Shown piece after piece: positions 1 through 13,100 of a stretch of DNA of 64,000 nucleotides. The notes under the pieces are model-generated. The model searched no databases and was not told the DNA's origin. It saw only the letters and a program-made list of their open reading frames with translations. Both the position numbers and the translations under genes were made by a program. Every line of letters starts with the position of its first letter. Position 1 is the stretch's first letter. The stretch comes from Biomphalaria glabrata (lineage: Eukaryota; Mollusca; Gastropoda; Planorbidae): positions 33,431,086-33,495,085 of the forward strand of contig NC_074715.1 of the NCBI RefSeq assembly GCF_947242115.1, given 5' to 3'.

Positions 1-334
1 AAGGGCCCCGCTAAATACTCAGAAGGAAAGGAAAAAGTTTGGGAAACACTGCTCTATAGGTTAGAGGGTAAAACGTGCATTTTGTACCAAAGTAAAATGG
101 CGCATTTTCCCTAAGAGATTTAGAAACATTGCTTTAGTCTTCTAAACAAGCGTTTCCGTGGGCTCGGTTACGCCGACCAACTTTCATCTCACTAAAAAAA
201 GATTGCCTTTGGCATACGCTCGTCCCCCATACGGGATATGTGCCCTGCCCAGCGTTACTGTCGGGCTATATGAAGTCCCTATATACTGTCCATACAAGCA
301 TTCACAAGAACATCGCTGTTGTAGTACAGTCTTA
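1..334. other. Unclassified repeat-like sequence, no gene
   Basis: No coding frame here looks real. The GC-richer stretch at about 150-300 reads like a piece of a dispersed repeat and runs directly into the LINE tail that follows. I cannot assign a family. Confidence 0.3.
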
Positions 335-840
335 CCTTATAAAATACAGACGTTACTTCCAAAAAGATGATTACGTCCTACGCTTATCTCTTGGTCAATC
401 TAATCATGCATGTTAATCAATTACTTAAACTCTGCCAAGTCATTGATTTTCATGGCTGACCCAGGCAACCCATTCCATGCTCTAATATCACTAGGGAAGA
501 AGGAGTATTTGTATAAATTTGTCATAGTATATGGAACAAGAAATGTGCCATTACCTTTTTATGTCTGAGGTAGGCCTATATTTTATTAGGTTTTGTTTTT
601 TGTATATTTGAAGAATTTGGTTCAGTGTTTTATGTATAATTGCTACTTTACTTTTAACGTGTTCTGTCCTGAAGTGTCTCTAAATTCAATGATTTTACTA
701 AAGGTGTTAATAAAATGTGAATATTTATTTGTTATGAATCTCACTGCTCTATTTTGTTGCCTATTTGTTTTAGTTACTTTAAGTTTTCTTGAGTTGAGAG
801 GTCCTAAACATAGGATGCATATTCTGTTATTGCCAAACTA
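335..840 (-). mobile_element. CR1-like LINE, 3' end fragment
   Basis: Read on the minus strand, this matches the last ~500 bases of the longer LINE at 56885-59115. It includes the reverse-transcriptase C-terminal words for ...YASYV.DLST..., RAVRFITN and SFFPSDIRAWNGLP, then the shared tail with GCGTAGGACGTAATCATC and AACGTCTGTATTTTATAAG. Several stops and indels make it a decayed, 5'-truncated copy. The plus-strand frame at 593-841 is its antisense shadow. Confidence 0.8.
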
Positions 841-1709
841 AGGTTAAATAACATTTTAGTCTTGCCACAATATGTCCATGATAAAGTGCAAACGTGTTCA
901 AAATGTAGAGCAAACGAACGATCTTTAGATCCAGAAATTTTTATTTTATAGTGAATAATACTCTTTATCTGACCAGGTTAATATAAAGTGACAAAGAAAA
1001 GGAAACGCATTATTATTTTTTTGTTAGTTTTATTCGAAACCAAAGCTTTCGCTTTTTTTCGAAGATTTTGAAAGAGAAAATTGAATTTACTCTCCATTCT
1101 GATTGAAATATTGTGAAGTAAATAATTCTAAGTGAAATTCGCTGGTTTAGAACAACACAGGTAAATATAAAGGAAGCTTTTGAAACAGCAAAGCGACGTT
1201 AGCTTTTGTTAAAAACATATGAATGTCACACAAATACCCCCCTCCTTTTTTAATGATTTAACCAGCTTAGAAATGCAGTTACTGGATTTAAAAAAGAAAA
1301 CTAATTTTACAGTGGTTTGCTTTGGAAGACCTGAATCGAGAGAAAATGTTTTTTAACACCTGCTTCAAACGATCAACTGAAGAAACTAGCGTCTGCATAG
1401 TTATGCGAATAATTATTTTTTAGTTTGAGCTTTATCAAGAGTCAGTTAAGAAATCGTCATTTTCGTCTAATCCTAAGTTATAGGCCTACATGGTCATTTA
1501 GAATCGTGCCTTAAATTAAAACAACAACATACAAACATACTTCCCAAGGAATGCATGGCCATTGTTCACATTTGTGGTCTTTTTTTTAAAGTTACCTCTT
1601 ATGGCCTAATATTTAATTTGTTACACTGAAAAAAAGATTCTTATATAAGTAAAAAAAAAATAAGTATGGCAGGCTATGTTTTATGTAATGTAGGCTTACC
1701 GTTAAACTG

Positions 1710-1841
<132 letters not shown>

Positions 1842-1867
1842 GACAGAGAGAGAGAACTCGAGATTAT

Positions 1868-2235
1868 ATTTTTTATTTAATCTTAATTATGTCCTTAAAA
1901 AGTTCTCTTTAATCCCGTTTTTTCTCTTCTTTAAAAATGTTTCTTTAATCGTATTTATTCCCATAAAATATCTTTTAAATCTTAATTATCTACATAAAGG
2001 TCTCTTTAATCGTAATTATTATCATAAAAATATCTCCTCTGTCTTAATTATCTCTATAAAAATGTCTCTTTAATACCATCCTAATTATGTTCATAAAAAA
2101 GGTCTCTATAATATCATAATTATTGCCATAAAAATGTCTCCTTGATCTTAATTATTTCCTTAAAATGTCTCTCTTATAGTAATTATTGCCATAAAATGTC
2201 TCTTTAATCCTAATTTTCTAAAAATTGTCTCTACT
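1868..2235. repeat. Degenerate ~33-bp tandem repeat
   Basis: About ten diverged units follow the pattern TAATTAT-(n)-CCATAAAA-TGTCTCTTTAATC. Spacing drifts between units, so the array is old. Confidence 0.75.
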
Positions 2236-2410
2236 AAAACTAAGACTATGTATATAGTCTAAAGGGTTTTTCAATAAACTTCAATTCTATTTTATTTACG
2301 CATTTGGCTCTTAAATGAATAGTTCGACTTACACTGTCATAACCTATATGTTTACTTTTTTTCTCTTCAAGATTGTCAGTAAAATTGCCTTCTTCCATTT
2401 TTTATTAGAG

Positions 2411-2618
2411 CAGTGGCACAGCTAGGGTGGGGGAAGGGGTGTCCAAATTTGGAAATCCCCCGCCTACCCCACTTGTGGGTCCCCACAGATGAGTGTCTGA
2501 AATTTGTTTAACATTAAATATTACGCCATTATCTCATGTCATGATGTCGAATGTCAAAATGCAGGGCCCCTTAAAGAGGTCACGCCCCCCCCCCCAGGCC
2601 CCCTTAGCTACGCCACTC
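2411..2618. mobile_element. hAT-type MITE with perfect 8-bp target duplication
   Basis: The 208-bp element starts CAGTGGCACAGCTAGGG. Its other end, read on the minus strand, is GAGTGGCGTAGCTAAGGG, giving imperfect terminal inverted repeats. TATTAGAG flanks it on both sides (2403-2410 and 2619-2626), an 8-bp duplication typical of hAT transposition. There is no coding capacity. It lies downstream of the 3' end of the LRP-like gene. Confidence 0.88.
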
Positions 2619-2949
2619 TATTAGAGTTGTTTATCTAGTAATTGTTACTTGTTTCTCTTTTCCGAAACAGAAAGCATCCTCGTTTTTCAAGCTGTTAGAG
2701 AACATAGATATCTCATTGGCAGAGTAATGAAAGAAACACTAAAAACTAGACTTAAATTAAATTTATTCATAACCAGATTTACATTATAGTAACAATAATA
2801 CACATATTGAAGTTAAATGACAATAAAAATTGAGATGGGCCACATTTAAAAAAAAAAGCAAACTTATTTTAAATAGAAACTTGATATGAATAAATGTAAC
2901 ATACTTTTTTTAAAGCAGGTTTACATATACAGCAAATGAAATAAATAAT

Positions 2950-4154
2950 TTAAGTATTACACTTATCGAAGGATATATATGATTTGTAGATAATAGACTT
3001 GCAAGGTCCAGTAGATTTCTTCCAAGCTTTATCAATGAGTTTCTCAAGTCTGGAGCCCCAGCCTACGACAACTATTCCATCTCCAGCAGCCCTTGCCGAC
3101 GGGGTTCCTCCTAATCCCACTTTAATGTGTATTTGTTGTTGCGGAAATACTTTTATCAAGCCTCTAGAGTAGCCTCCGCCTCCCCCACTCCCACCTCCAA
3201 AAAGACCTGTTGCACCGCCTCCATAGTTGTCTGCAGCCCCTTCTTCTGGACCCTTTTGGCTTCCTACACCTCCACAGCCGCCCCTGCGGGAAAAGCAGTT
3301 TGAGCATTTGATCATGGCTCCACCAGCGCCACAAAAGAGACAAGACGTCTGGCTTAGTTTGCATACATCTGCAGGCTCAGTCTGCCCAGCAGCGCCACCA
3401 CCCTGACAATTATAGCTCAGGAGACCATCACCACCAAACAATGTTTTTCCAACTCCGCCTTTACCACCTTTAAAATAAGAAAGCAATTTAGTATAACTGA
3501 TGAAATATAATATTTATTTTAAGATTATACCTTTGACTAGTTTTCACGACAAGGTTCTAGAAATATTCTAGATTAACTCAACCACCTTTTTATCTTTTAT
3601 TCATTCAGTCAGTTAAGCAGTTCAGTTTCAAAATCCAGAGTGTATAATAATGTTTAGTGGGTCCAGACCAACCAGTTTTTAATTTTACAATTGAAATTTA
3701 GTAGCCTAGATGGGTAGGCTCAGGAATGCCTAAAAATCACACATTAAAATTGTCACCAAAATGTACACCATTGTCAGATAGATCCTTGCTCTGCCCATCA
3801 GTCCAATGGTAACCTATGTAAAATCTTTGGTATCAGTCTACTAGTATTGCAAAGCTATATAATACATTTGCTAATAAGCCGATTAGGGATTGTAAACCTA
3901 TATAATACCTTTGTCCAGAGAGCCTCCATGACCGCCATTAGCCCGTAAGTAACTTCCAAATGACGACAATCCACCATCGCCAGCTTGAGAATCGTTTTGA
4001 AATGAGCTCTTATTGCATGCATCAATCCCACCTCCGCCACCTCCAATACATACGACATCTACGTAAAATATGCCTTGAGGAACAATAAACAGTGTCGATT
4101 CTTTGAGCGCAACATAGCCATGGCTGCTGTTACCTGTTATGGTGAACTTCATCA
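2950..4154 (-). CDS. Exons for the C-terminal glycine-rich domain and stop
   Basis: Exon 4154-3909 (donor AAAG|GTATTATA) and last exon 3467-2950 join in phase 1. The domain opens with a beta-strand-like lead (LFIVPQGIFYVDVVCIG), runs into GGGGGG and many Gly/Cys-rich turns, and closes with IKVFPQQQIHIKVGLGG and GDGIVVVGWG. This layout (pattern 'VP-G-V-V-GGGGGG ... I-V-GLGG ... G-V-V-G') recalls the glycine-rich domains of ALK-type receptors and of phage/bacterial adhesins. The family assignment is an inference. About 35 residues follow, ending at TAA 2952-2950, with no hydrophobic membrane anchor. Confidence 0.8.
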
Positions 4155-7100
4155 CTGGCAGAGACAATGCAATTCAATCTCAATCAGAACAATAAGCATT
4201 CACAAAAACAACATTTACATATTATGTTGAGAAATTGAAGTTACCTGACACACAATTGTGAGAAATTGAATTTACCTGACACACAATTGTGAGAAATTGA
4301 ATTTACCTGACACACAATTGTTGAGAAATTGAATTTACCTGACACACAGTTGTTGAGAATCTGAATTTACCTGACACACAGTTATTGAGAAATTGAATTT
4401 ACCTGACACACAGTTGTTGAGAAATTGAATTTACCTGACACACAATTGTTGAGAAATGGAATTACCTGACACACAATTGTTGAGAAATTGAATTTACCTG
4501 ACACACAATTGTTGAGAAATTGAAATTACCTGACACACAGTTGTTGAGAAATTGAATTTACCTGACGCACAGTTATTGAGAAATTGAATTTACCTGACGC
4601 ACTGTTATTGAGAAATTGAATTTACCTGACGCACAGTTGTTGAGAAATGGAATTTACCTGACGCACAGTTATTGAGAAATTGAATTTACCTGACACACAG
4701 TTGTTGAGAAATTGAATTTACCTGACACACAGTTGTTGAGAAATTGAATTTACCTGACACACAGTTGTTGAGAAATTGAATTTACCTGACACACAATTGT
4801 TGAGAAATTGAATTTACCTGACACACAGTTGTTGAGAATCTGAATTTACCTGACACACAGTTATTGAGAAATTGAATTTACCTGACACACAGTTGTTGAG
4901 AAATTGAATTTACCTGACACACAATTGTTGAGAAATTGAATTTACCTGACACACAATTGTTGAGAAATTGAATTTACCTGACACACAATTGTTGAGAAAA
5001 TGAATTTACCTGACACACAGTTGTTGAGAAATTGAATTTACCTGACACACAGTTGTTGAGAAATTGAATTTACCTGACACACAATTGTTGAGAAATTGAA
5101 TTACCTGACACACAATTGTTGAGAAATTGAATTTACCTGACACACAATTGTTGAGAAATTGAATTTACCTGACACACAATTGTTGAGAAATTGAATTTAC
5201 CTGACACACAGTTGTTGAGAAATTGAATTTACCTGACACACAATTGTTGAGAAATTGAATTTACCTGACACACAGTTGTTGAGAATCTGAATTTACCTGA
5301 CACACAGTTATTGAGAAATTGAATTTACCTGACACACAGTTGTTGAGAAATTGAAATTACCTGACACACAATTGTTGAGAAATGGAATTACCTGACACAC
5401 AATTGTTGAGAAATTGAATTTACCTGACACACAATTGTTGAGAAATTGAATTTACCTGACACACAATTGTTGAGAAATTGAATTTACCTGACACACAATT
5501 GTTGAGAAATTGAATTTACCTGACACACAGTTGTTGAGAATCTGAATTTACCTGACACACAGTTATTGAGAAATTGAATTTACCTGACACACAGTTGTTG
5601 AGAAATTGAATTTACCTGACACACAATTGTTGAGAAATGGAATTACCTGACACACAATTGTTGAGAAATTGAATTTACCTGACACACAATTGTTGAGAAA
5701 TTGAATTTACCTGACACACAATTGTTGAGAAATTGAATTTACCTGACACACAATTGTTGAGAAATGGAATTACCTGACACACAATTGTTGAGAAATTGAA
5801 TTTACCTGACACACAGTTGTTGAGAAATTGAATTTACCTGACACACAATTGTTGAGAAATTGAATTTACCTGACACACAGTTGTTGAGAAATTGAAATTA
5901 CCTGACACACAATTGTTGAAAAATTGAATTTACTTGACACACAGTTGTTGAGAAATTGAAATTACCTGACACACAACTATCTCGAGATGACCACTGGCCC
6001 TGAGAGCACACCCTGGTCTCATTCTGATTGTTTGTCTTACTGAATATAAATCCTGGGTTACAGGAAACTGTAAGAACATTTCCATGTGTCACATAGTTAC
6101 CAACGTTTTCACCAATGACACTGGCGTTTGGTTGAGGCTTGACCATGCACATGCCTGAAATATAGTAGAAGTTTATTTTCAAATACTTCAGGTTGTCCAT
6201 GCCGAAAATGATATAAACACTCTACTACCTATTACATGCTTCCAATGACATACGTCTCAAATAGTTTCTGACAACTAGTCCAACTCCCGGACATCACGTA
6301 TAGTTCAGAGTCCGGCGAAACCGTTTACACTAAAAGGAGTAGGGTCAAAGGCGAGTAACTGGCGCCTAAATCAGTAACATTTGGGATGGAGAGCTAATGG
6401 CTAGATACCCACCTAGGGGAAGAAAAACTCAAAATTCAAACCTCTGCTGCCTTGCAGCTATACCCAAACAGGGGAATGGCTTCGGGAGACAACCTCGAGA
6501 TAAAATCAGGAGTTGGCGACCCTTAAGCAGTTTGCAGTACACAATGCTACAACAGCCTGCGACGCCGCTGATTTCATACTGTATCAGCATTTACCATTCC
6601 AGCTGCGTGGAGAGGGGGACACTTCTGTGTGGGCGACATCGTTCCGATCCTAACTAATGCCCAGACATTCATCTCTGTTCTATGAGATGATCCCTTGCCG
6701 CATCATGACTGAAGGAGACCATTTCATTGACCCCCTCCTCTTCACCACCTTCAGACATAATGACGTATGATTGCAGAATTCAAAGGATGTTTACTATTTT
6801 GACTATAAGAACTCGAAACAACCTAACCAATCATGGGCGTAGCCGGTGGGGGGGGGGGATCGGAATTTAGTGACTGATTTTTACTTTGATTTTGTTTATT
6901 TTTAGGTGAGATTTTAATACTAAACCATCACTTGCACCAGCAAAACCAAGGGGGTTTTGAGTTTAAAACCCCCTACCCGGGGGTTTTGAGTTTTAAACAA
7001 CCTACCAGGGGGGTCAAGTTTAAAACCCCCTACCAGGGGGGTTTGAGTTTAAAACATCTACCAGGGGTTTTTGCAGTTAAATCCCCCTCTTCTATAAAAC

Positions 7101-10100
7101 AAATTTTTAAAAAAATGCAAAACGACAATCACCAAATTCCAAGAGCACAGTTAAGGAGGATTTAGATTTTAAACACCCCCTCCTAAATTTACAATAAACC
7201 CCCTGTTCAATATAAAAAAAAGCAAATTACACACTAAAAATTCTATGAGAGTAGCCAAAGGGGTTTTGAGCCCTCCAGTGGAGTTTGAAGCTAAAAAATA
7301 CCTATTCAATATATAAAAAAAAAAAGCGTAGCCAAATGGGTTTTGAGTTTAAAGCCCCCGCCAGCGGGGTTTGAAGCTAAAAAATACATCTTCAGTGTAA
7401 GAAAAAAAGAAAATAACGAACTCAAAATGCTATGAGCGTTGCCAAAAGAGGTTTTGAGTTTAAACCCCCCTTCAGAGGGGTTTGATTCTTAAAAATTCCT
7501 CTTCAATTTAAAAAAAGCAAATTACACACTAAATTTATTTGAGCGTAGCCAATCCTATTGGGGTTTTTAGGTTTAAACCCCTTTCCTACAGATGGCTTTT
7601 TTTAAAAATTTAAAACCCCTGAGGATGGATTTGAGTTTAAAATTTCCCTACAGAGTGTTTTGAGGTGGAAAACCTTTATCTTCAATATTATTCTAAAGCA
7701 AACTACAGTTACTAAATTTTATTACCGTAGCTAAATGAAGTTTTGAATTAAAAAAAAACACGCCCAACAGATGATTTTGACGATAAAACTTCCCTTTTCG
7801 GTATAAAATCTAAAGCAAACTACAGTCACTTAAGTCCAAGAGCGTATTCAAGATAGGTTACACATTTCTACCAGTGGCGGGTCTCCATTAATAAAGTGCA
7901 GTGAATAGTCATCTGCCGAAATTGAAAAACACTAAATGTGGCTAAACAAAGATGGATAAGACAGATATTAGGAGTCAGTTATAGAGATCGGTTCTAAATC
8001 AAGGAAATCATATGCCGAAGTGGGAGTCGACCCCTTAGTAAGATTGTGATAGAGCGTCGCATGAGGTTTGCGGGATATGTTCTCCGACAAAATGATTTAC
8101 GCTGTTATGACATGATTAGGAATTAGTTATTTGTTTCGGGAATAGGGTAAAGTTTTACTTAGCGACGATGACGTAAAGTTGGTTAAAAAACAAGAACGCT
8201 CTAAGTGACGCTACAAAGAAGACGCTTCGTGTAGAGCAGTAGAATAGATATACGGATTTACGGACATAGCTGACATCAGACGATTCCCTTCTTGATTATT
8301 AAATATATTTGTAAAACAACATCAGCGTCGACTACATATTTTGATTGTTTCGGCCATTCGCCGGTGTTGCTGAAGTAGTTCGAGTTCAGTATTACTTCCA
8401 GTCAGACGTAGATCTACACTAGATATATTTCCAAGAATCAACACCGCGCGGAAGCCTTAACAACGCATAAGAAGAGTTGCGATGACATCCTACTACATCT
8501 GGCGCCACACATTCATGGAGGTCCTGAGAGCAGGGGGGAAGAGGCTTCAGACATAACCAGTGACAGATTTTTATGGAAACAGCTTGACGGCAAATGCGCC
8601 GAACTGCGCGTGAGGGTCTAAGTCAGTAAGAATAGCACATTAGGTTTTTGAAATAAAACTTTTTTAATAGCAGGAAAATGCACTGTAGATACCTCAGAAT
8701 ATGCATTTTGTTGGCTTTCAATACCAGAAATAGTGCTTGGCGGCGGGGCCCCACGCTCCCCAGACCCCCTTACTGGCAATGGCGGGGAATCTAAAACTTT
8801 TAAATTTTCCACTAACTCCAGGAAGAACCTATTCTAGGGCACAATAAAAGTCTTCCCAAAGAATGAAGGGTCAGAATGTAATAAAGATGATGTACACATA
8901 CACATAAATAAATTTTTTTTTTCGCTGGGGGGGGGGGAGAAAAAAATCCCCCCCAAACCCCCCCGAAAAAAATCCTGGCTACGCCCATGTAACCAATCCT
9001 TTACAAAAACAATGTGTGCTTCCATTCTTGTCCTTATGTTACAAACATGACTTTCAGCTGACCTATAAAAGAAATTGTTTGTAAACAAAAAATATTGTTA
9101 AAGTTATGTTACGGACCTAGACTAGCCGCTACTTTTTGTATCACGCTATTAACATGAAAACATTGGCCGTCAGTGACATTCTTGGGCTCATCATCACAGA
9201 CACAAACTGTTTGGCTGTTGGGTTTAGGAACCCAGATCCCATTACAATGTGTTGGCTTGTCAGGCTTTAGGACGATACCTGGGATACAAAGACTAGATAT
9301 AAAAGATGCCACAATCACAATCTAATTAGTGATTAAAGCGAGTTTTATCCTAACGAGGTGCCTAACCCTGACGGTAACTCAAAATATCAGGTTAAGTTCT
9401 TTCGTGCCGGTAAGGCTTCAACAATATTGAAATAATAAGTCTTTGAAAAGGGAAACTGATTTTCAAATAAATAAGTCACGCAGTATTTCAGTATATGAGT
9501 TATTTGTATTGTACATTAAATATGTTGCATGATGGACTAATCGGAACACCAGAATCTTCACATCGTAGGGTTCCCTTAGGCGCGTGGTCTTGGGAGGTCC
9601 CCCAATGTTTGCCATTCTAGGGCGGCCTCTGTATAATGCCAATGTTATGAAGCTTTTAATTTTCATTTAGTGAAACCGCTCAAGACTCCATGCTTCAGGG
9701 TGCTTAAGTGCTGACCATTTGAATAGCATTTTTACAAAAAACGGGCCAGTGTCTCACGTAACTACCATGGTATATATGTCAATGCGTGGTATATATGTCA
9801 AAGCGCGAAATACATAATATTATTTGTAGTGTGAGGCGTATACTAAGCATGTAACATCCCTTTTAAAAACGCAAACAGCAGTAACGATGTTATCTCATCA
9901 CTCTGCCAGGGTCAGTCCTGAAACAATGAAACAAACTCTGACTCACTTGAATCGTAGAAGCTTAACCCTGCTATTCTGTTCATGTAAGGATAACCAGCAT
10001 TGGAAATCATAGCTGAGCTGTTTAAATGAAATCTAATTAAACAGACATAAGACAATGTTAGAGCTTCTACTCATATTGATTAGTAAGCATAAATATTCTT

Positions 10101-13100
10101 AACCAAAAATTCAACAAATAATGGAAAATGATAATTTAAAAAGTCGGCTACAACTTATGTACCAGTATCGGAAGACGATGAAGTCCATTGAATTACCTTT
10201 GCAGGGCTTGCTTTGTTTTATCAGTGAAAAACACCTCTTCACCTTTCACTACAATATTTTCAGGGTAAGCATCACCAGTGAGTCTTACAACTGGCTGAAC
10301 CTGAACTACTTTTCCTACGTTTTTCCCCATCAGTATCATGTGTTCAATTGGATCAACCCAAAATAAACCTGGAGAGAGGAGAAAGTGATAAGTAGGCCTC
10401 GAGTGATTTTCTTGAAACTGAATCAAGGGCATTAACTAATGCTATAAGACAGCTTTTTTAATATTATTTACTTCCCCTTATACAGTAAAAATTTGGCATA
10501 TACAGCCTAAGCCAGGGGTGGGCAAATTACGCCCGCGGGCCACATGCGGCCCACCGAAGAGTTTTATGCGGCCCGTGGACACCTTTAGAAATCAGGCGTG
10601 CCCAAACATTACACACATATAAAAATGCAAATATATTAAAAATAAATAATTGTAAATAACTGTAGAAATTATTGAAACATTTGATTCTTATTACTTATAA
10701 TGAAGAGGCTAAAGAAACATTATCTCTAAACGCCATTCTAAAAAGTGTAAAGTAAACTAAGATTATTTTAAATGGCAATAATTCGAAGAATTCAAAGACA
10801 CAAGTTCACGCCAGTAATTATTCAATGCTATGAAGAACTGTCGAAAGAGTTGGGTTGGCTTGTAAAAGATGGCAAGGGTAACAACTGATGGAGCCAGTGC
10901 TTTGACTGAGAAAAACAGGCTTTTGAATCAAATAAAGAACAGTTTCCCAACCATTAACTCATAACGGGGAAGTTTACATAAAGCTGCATTGCATAACCAA
11001 GTTCATACACTATAGGGCTGCACAGGCCATTAACATAAGCCAACTATGCAGCTTCCCAGGACCTACTATCGTTGGGTGCCTTGCACAGGATGCATAATCC
11101 ATTAAATTAGAGAAGAAATAGCGAAACTTCTTCTCAGTTTTATTGTTGAAGTATACCAGGGTTTTAATAAATTGCAAACTTTTAGTTTTTTCGCTGTAAA
11201 TTTTAATTTTTCTATTTTATTTTGGACCGCCAAATTCACTTCGGCTAGGGCCTCCAATTATCTAAGGTTGGCCCCGACTGGCAGTTCCGATTTGATGATG
11301 ATTAATTAAATTAATAAATATTAAGATGGCATGATAAATTCATGTGATTTGATGATGATTAATGAAGATTTGGAAAGAAAACATTTCAATGTTCGGTAAC
11401 ACAGTAGTAACAGCTAGCCTAGCATTAGAAGAACATGGAATCTCAAGGAAGAAATAGTTAGGTTCCTTGAAGGACATTGGCTGGGACCTTGTTACTAATA
11501 TTTCTAATGAACAGTTGAAGAAAGACTTCATCCGAAGCATTGCAATGGGTTGTTTGCATATGAAATGTATGTGCACCTTAAATCTTTTCAAACAAAGCTA
11601 TTCCATTTCTTGAGACCAGCAAGTGAAATCAGGTTTTGTCGTTTTCATTGCTGAAAGGTGAAACTATTTCTAATGAAATGGTTGAAAAGTACAAGACTTA
11701 TTTGGATTCATTGATTGCGGAATTGGAAAGCAAATTTCAAGACGTCAAGAATCTGGAACCTGAGATGAACTCCTATTGAAAAATCAGAGCAGGAAGGACT
11801 AGTCCTCCCGTAGTGCTCTGGCAAGAAACTTAGCCGTCCGGCGTAGTGGCTCATAGCTACCATAAAAGTCGAGTGACTGCACGAGTGTCCCCTTAGCTCG
11901 CGGAGCTGGGGACACTCGTACAAGACATGCGACACTGTTTCGACGCTCTCTCCACAGTGACGGCATCGGGAGTCAAATTTCGTGAGGAACCGGGCAAAGT
12001 ATGCCCCAATAGGACAGTTCAATACCCTCAGCTCACCATTTAATGGAGAAGCTGATTCAGCTCCAGATGACATACCTACAAGAAATTATGAACTGAAAGG
12101 GAAGTTTCAGTCATTTTTTCCGAGGGAGTGTCATGGGTGCCAAAAGCTGTATATCCACACTTAAAAAAACTTTGCTGCTTTCACATTATATGGAACCACA
12201 ATCATCTGTGAACAAGCCTTTTTTGTTTGTTTGAAAATTATTAAGTGTTACAACAGATCGTTGCTGATTGACTGTATTTCACAGCAGTCACAAGAAAAAA
12301 CAACAACTCGTAAGCTAGTTCCACGGTTCTGGAACATAATGCACGAGAGTAGACAGTTATATACTTCATATTTAGTACTACTCTACATTTGTGGTGAAAT
12401 GTTGTGATGTAAACAGGCAATTGCAAAATTTAAAAAAATCGTTCGTAAAATTAGTTCAAGAAATTTCTTACTCTTTTTGTAATTCCTCAATTGGGAGTAC
12501 AATATTATATACATATATATATATAATAATTTTTATTTCTTTAATTATGCGGCCCTCCAGTCCCCAAATTTTTTTAATGCGGCCCTCGGTATAAAAAGGT
12601 TGCCCACCCCTGGCCTAAACCATAACCATGACATAACAAAATGCCTATTGAAAAAACATAAAGAAATACCTTTAAAAAATCAAAGATTCCATGAAATGTA
12701 ATTGTATCAATTAGTTTAGACCAGCCATGTAGTTAAATGTGTAATAGATCTAGACTATTCTAGACTAACAATAATAAATCTGCGGTTTGAAATATTTCTA
12801 CCAATTGTGTTTGTTTTGTGCTTTTTTTATGCTTTAAGCTTTTTCAATAATACGCCTACAGCGGTTTAGTTGTCTACACGCCAACGTCCGTCAACACCAC
12901 TGTCTCAAGAGACCAATAGTTATAGAATGGTCTCGGCTCAAGCCTTCTCAAGGGAACCCACAACTGTCAAGTAAATTTTTTCCCTTGTTCCATACCAAAT
13001 AAAATAATTAATTATTAATAGTTCATTAGCTAGATTGTTAATTTTAAAAAAATTGATTCTTGCTTTGTAAGGTGAAAGAAATATTTGTTCGAAATTTCAG

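Larger units (their letters stand above)
6832..8989. mobile_element. hAT-like element with perfect ends and 8-bp target duplication
   Basis: The element begins CATGGGCGTAGCC and ends GGCTACGCCCATG, perfect 13-bp inverted repeats. It is flanked on both sides by TAACCAAT (6824-6831 and 8990-8997). The 2,158-bp interior carries homopolymeric G/C runs next to both ends, a repetitive hairpin-rich left half (about 6950-7830) and a LINE remnant on the right. No transposase frame was found, so it is non-autonomous. It lies in the intron between the EGF exon (9278-9117) and the sushi exon. Confidence 0.85.

Noticed and set aside
158-370. 70-codon plus-strand frame near the left edge
   Set aside because: Runs from unclassified repeat into the LINE tail on the opposite strand; no domain or splice context.
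593-841. 82-codon hydrophobic plus-strand frame
   Set aside because: Antisense of the minus-strand CR1-like LINE fragment.
4225-5965. CRISPR-like array (regular repeats)
   Set aside because: Units are contiguous without unique spacers and the context is a eukaryotic intron; it is a satellite built from a splice junction.
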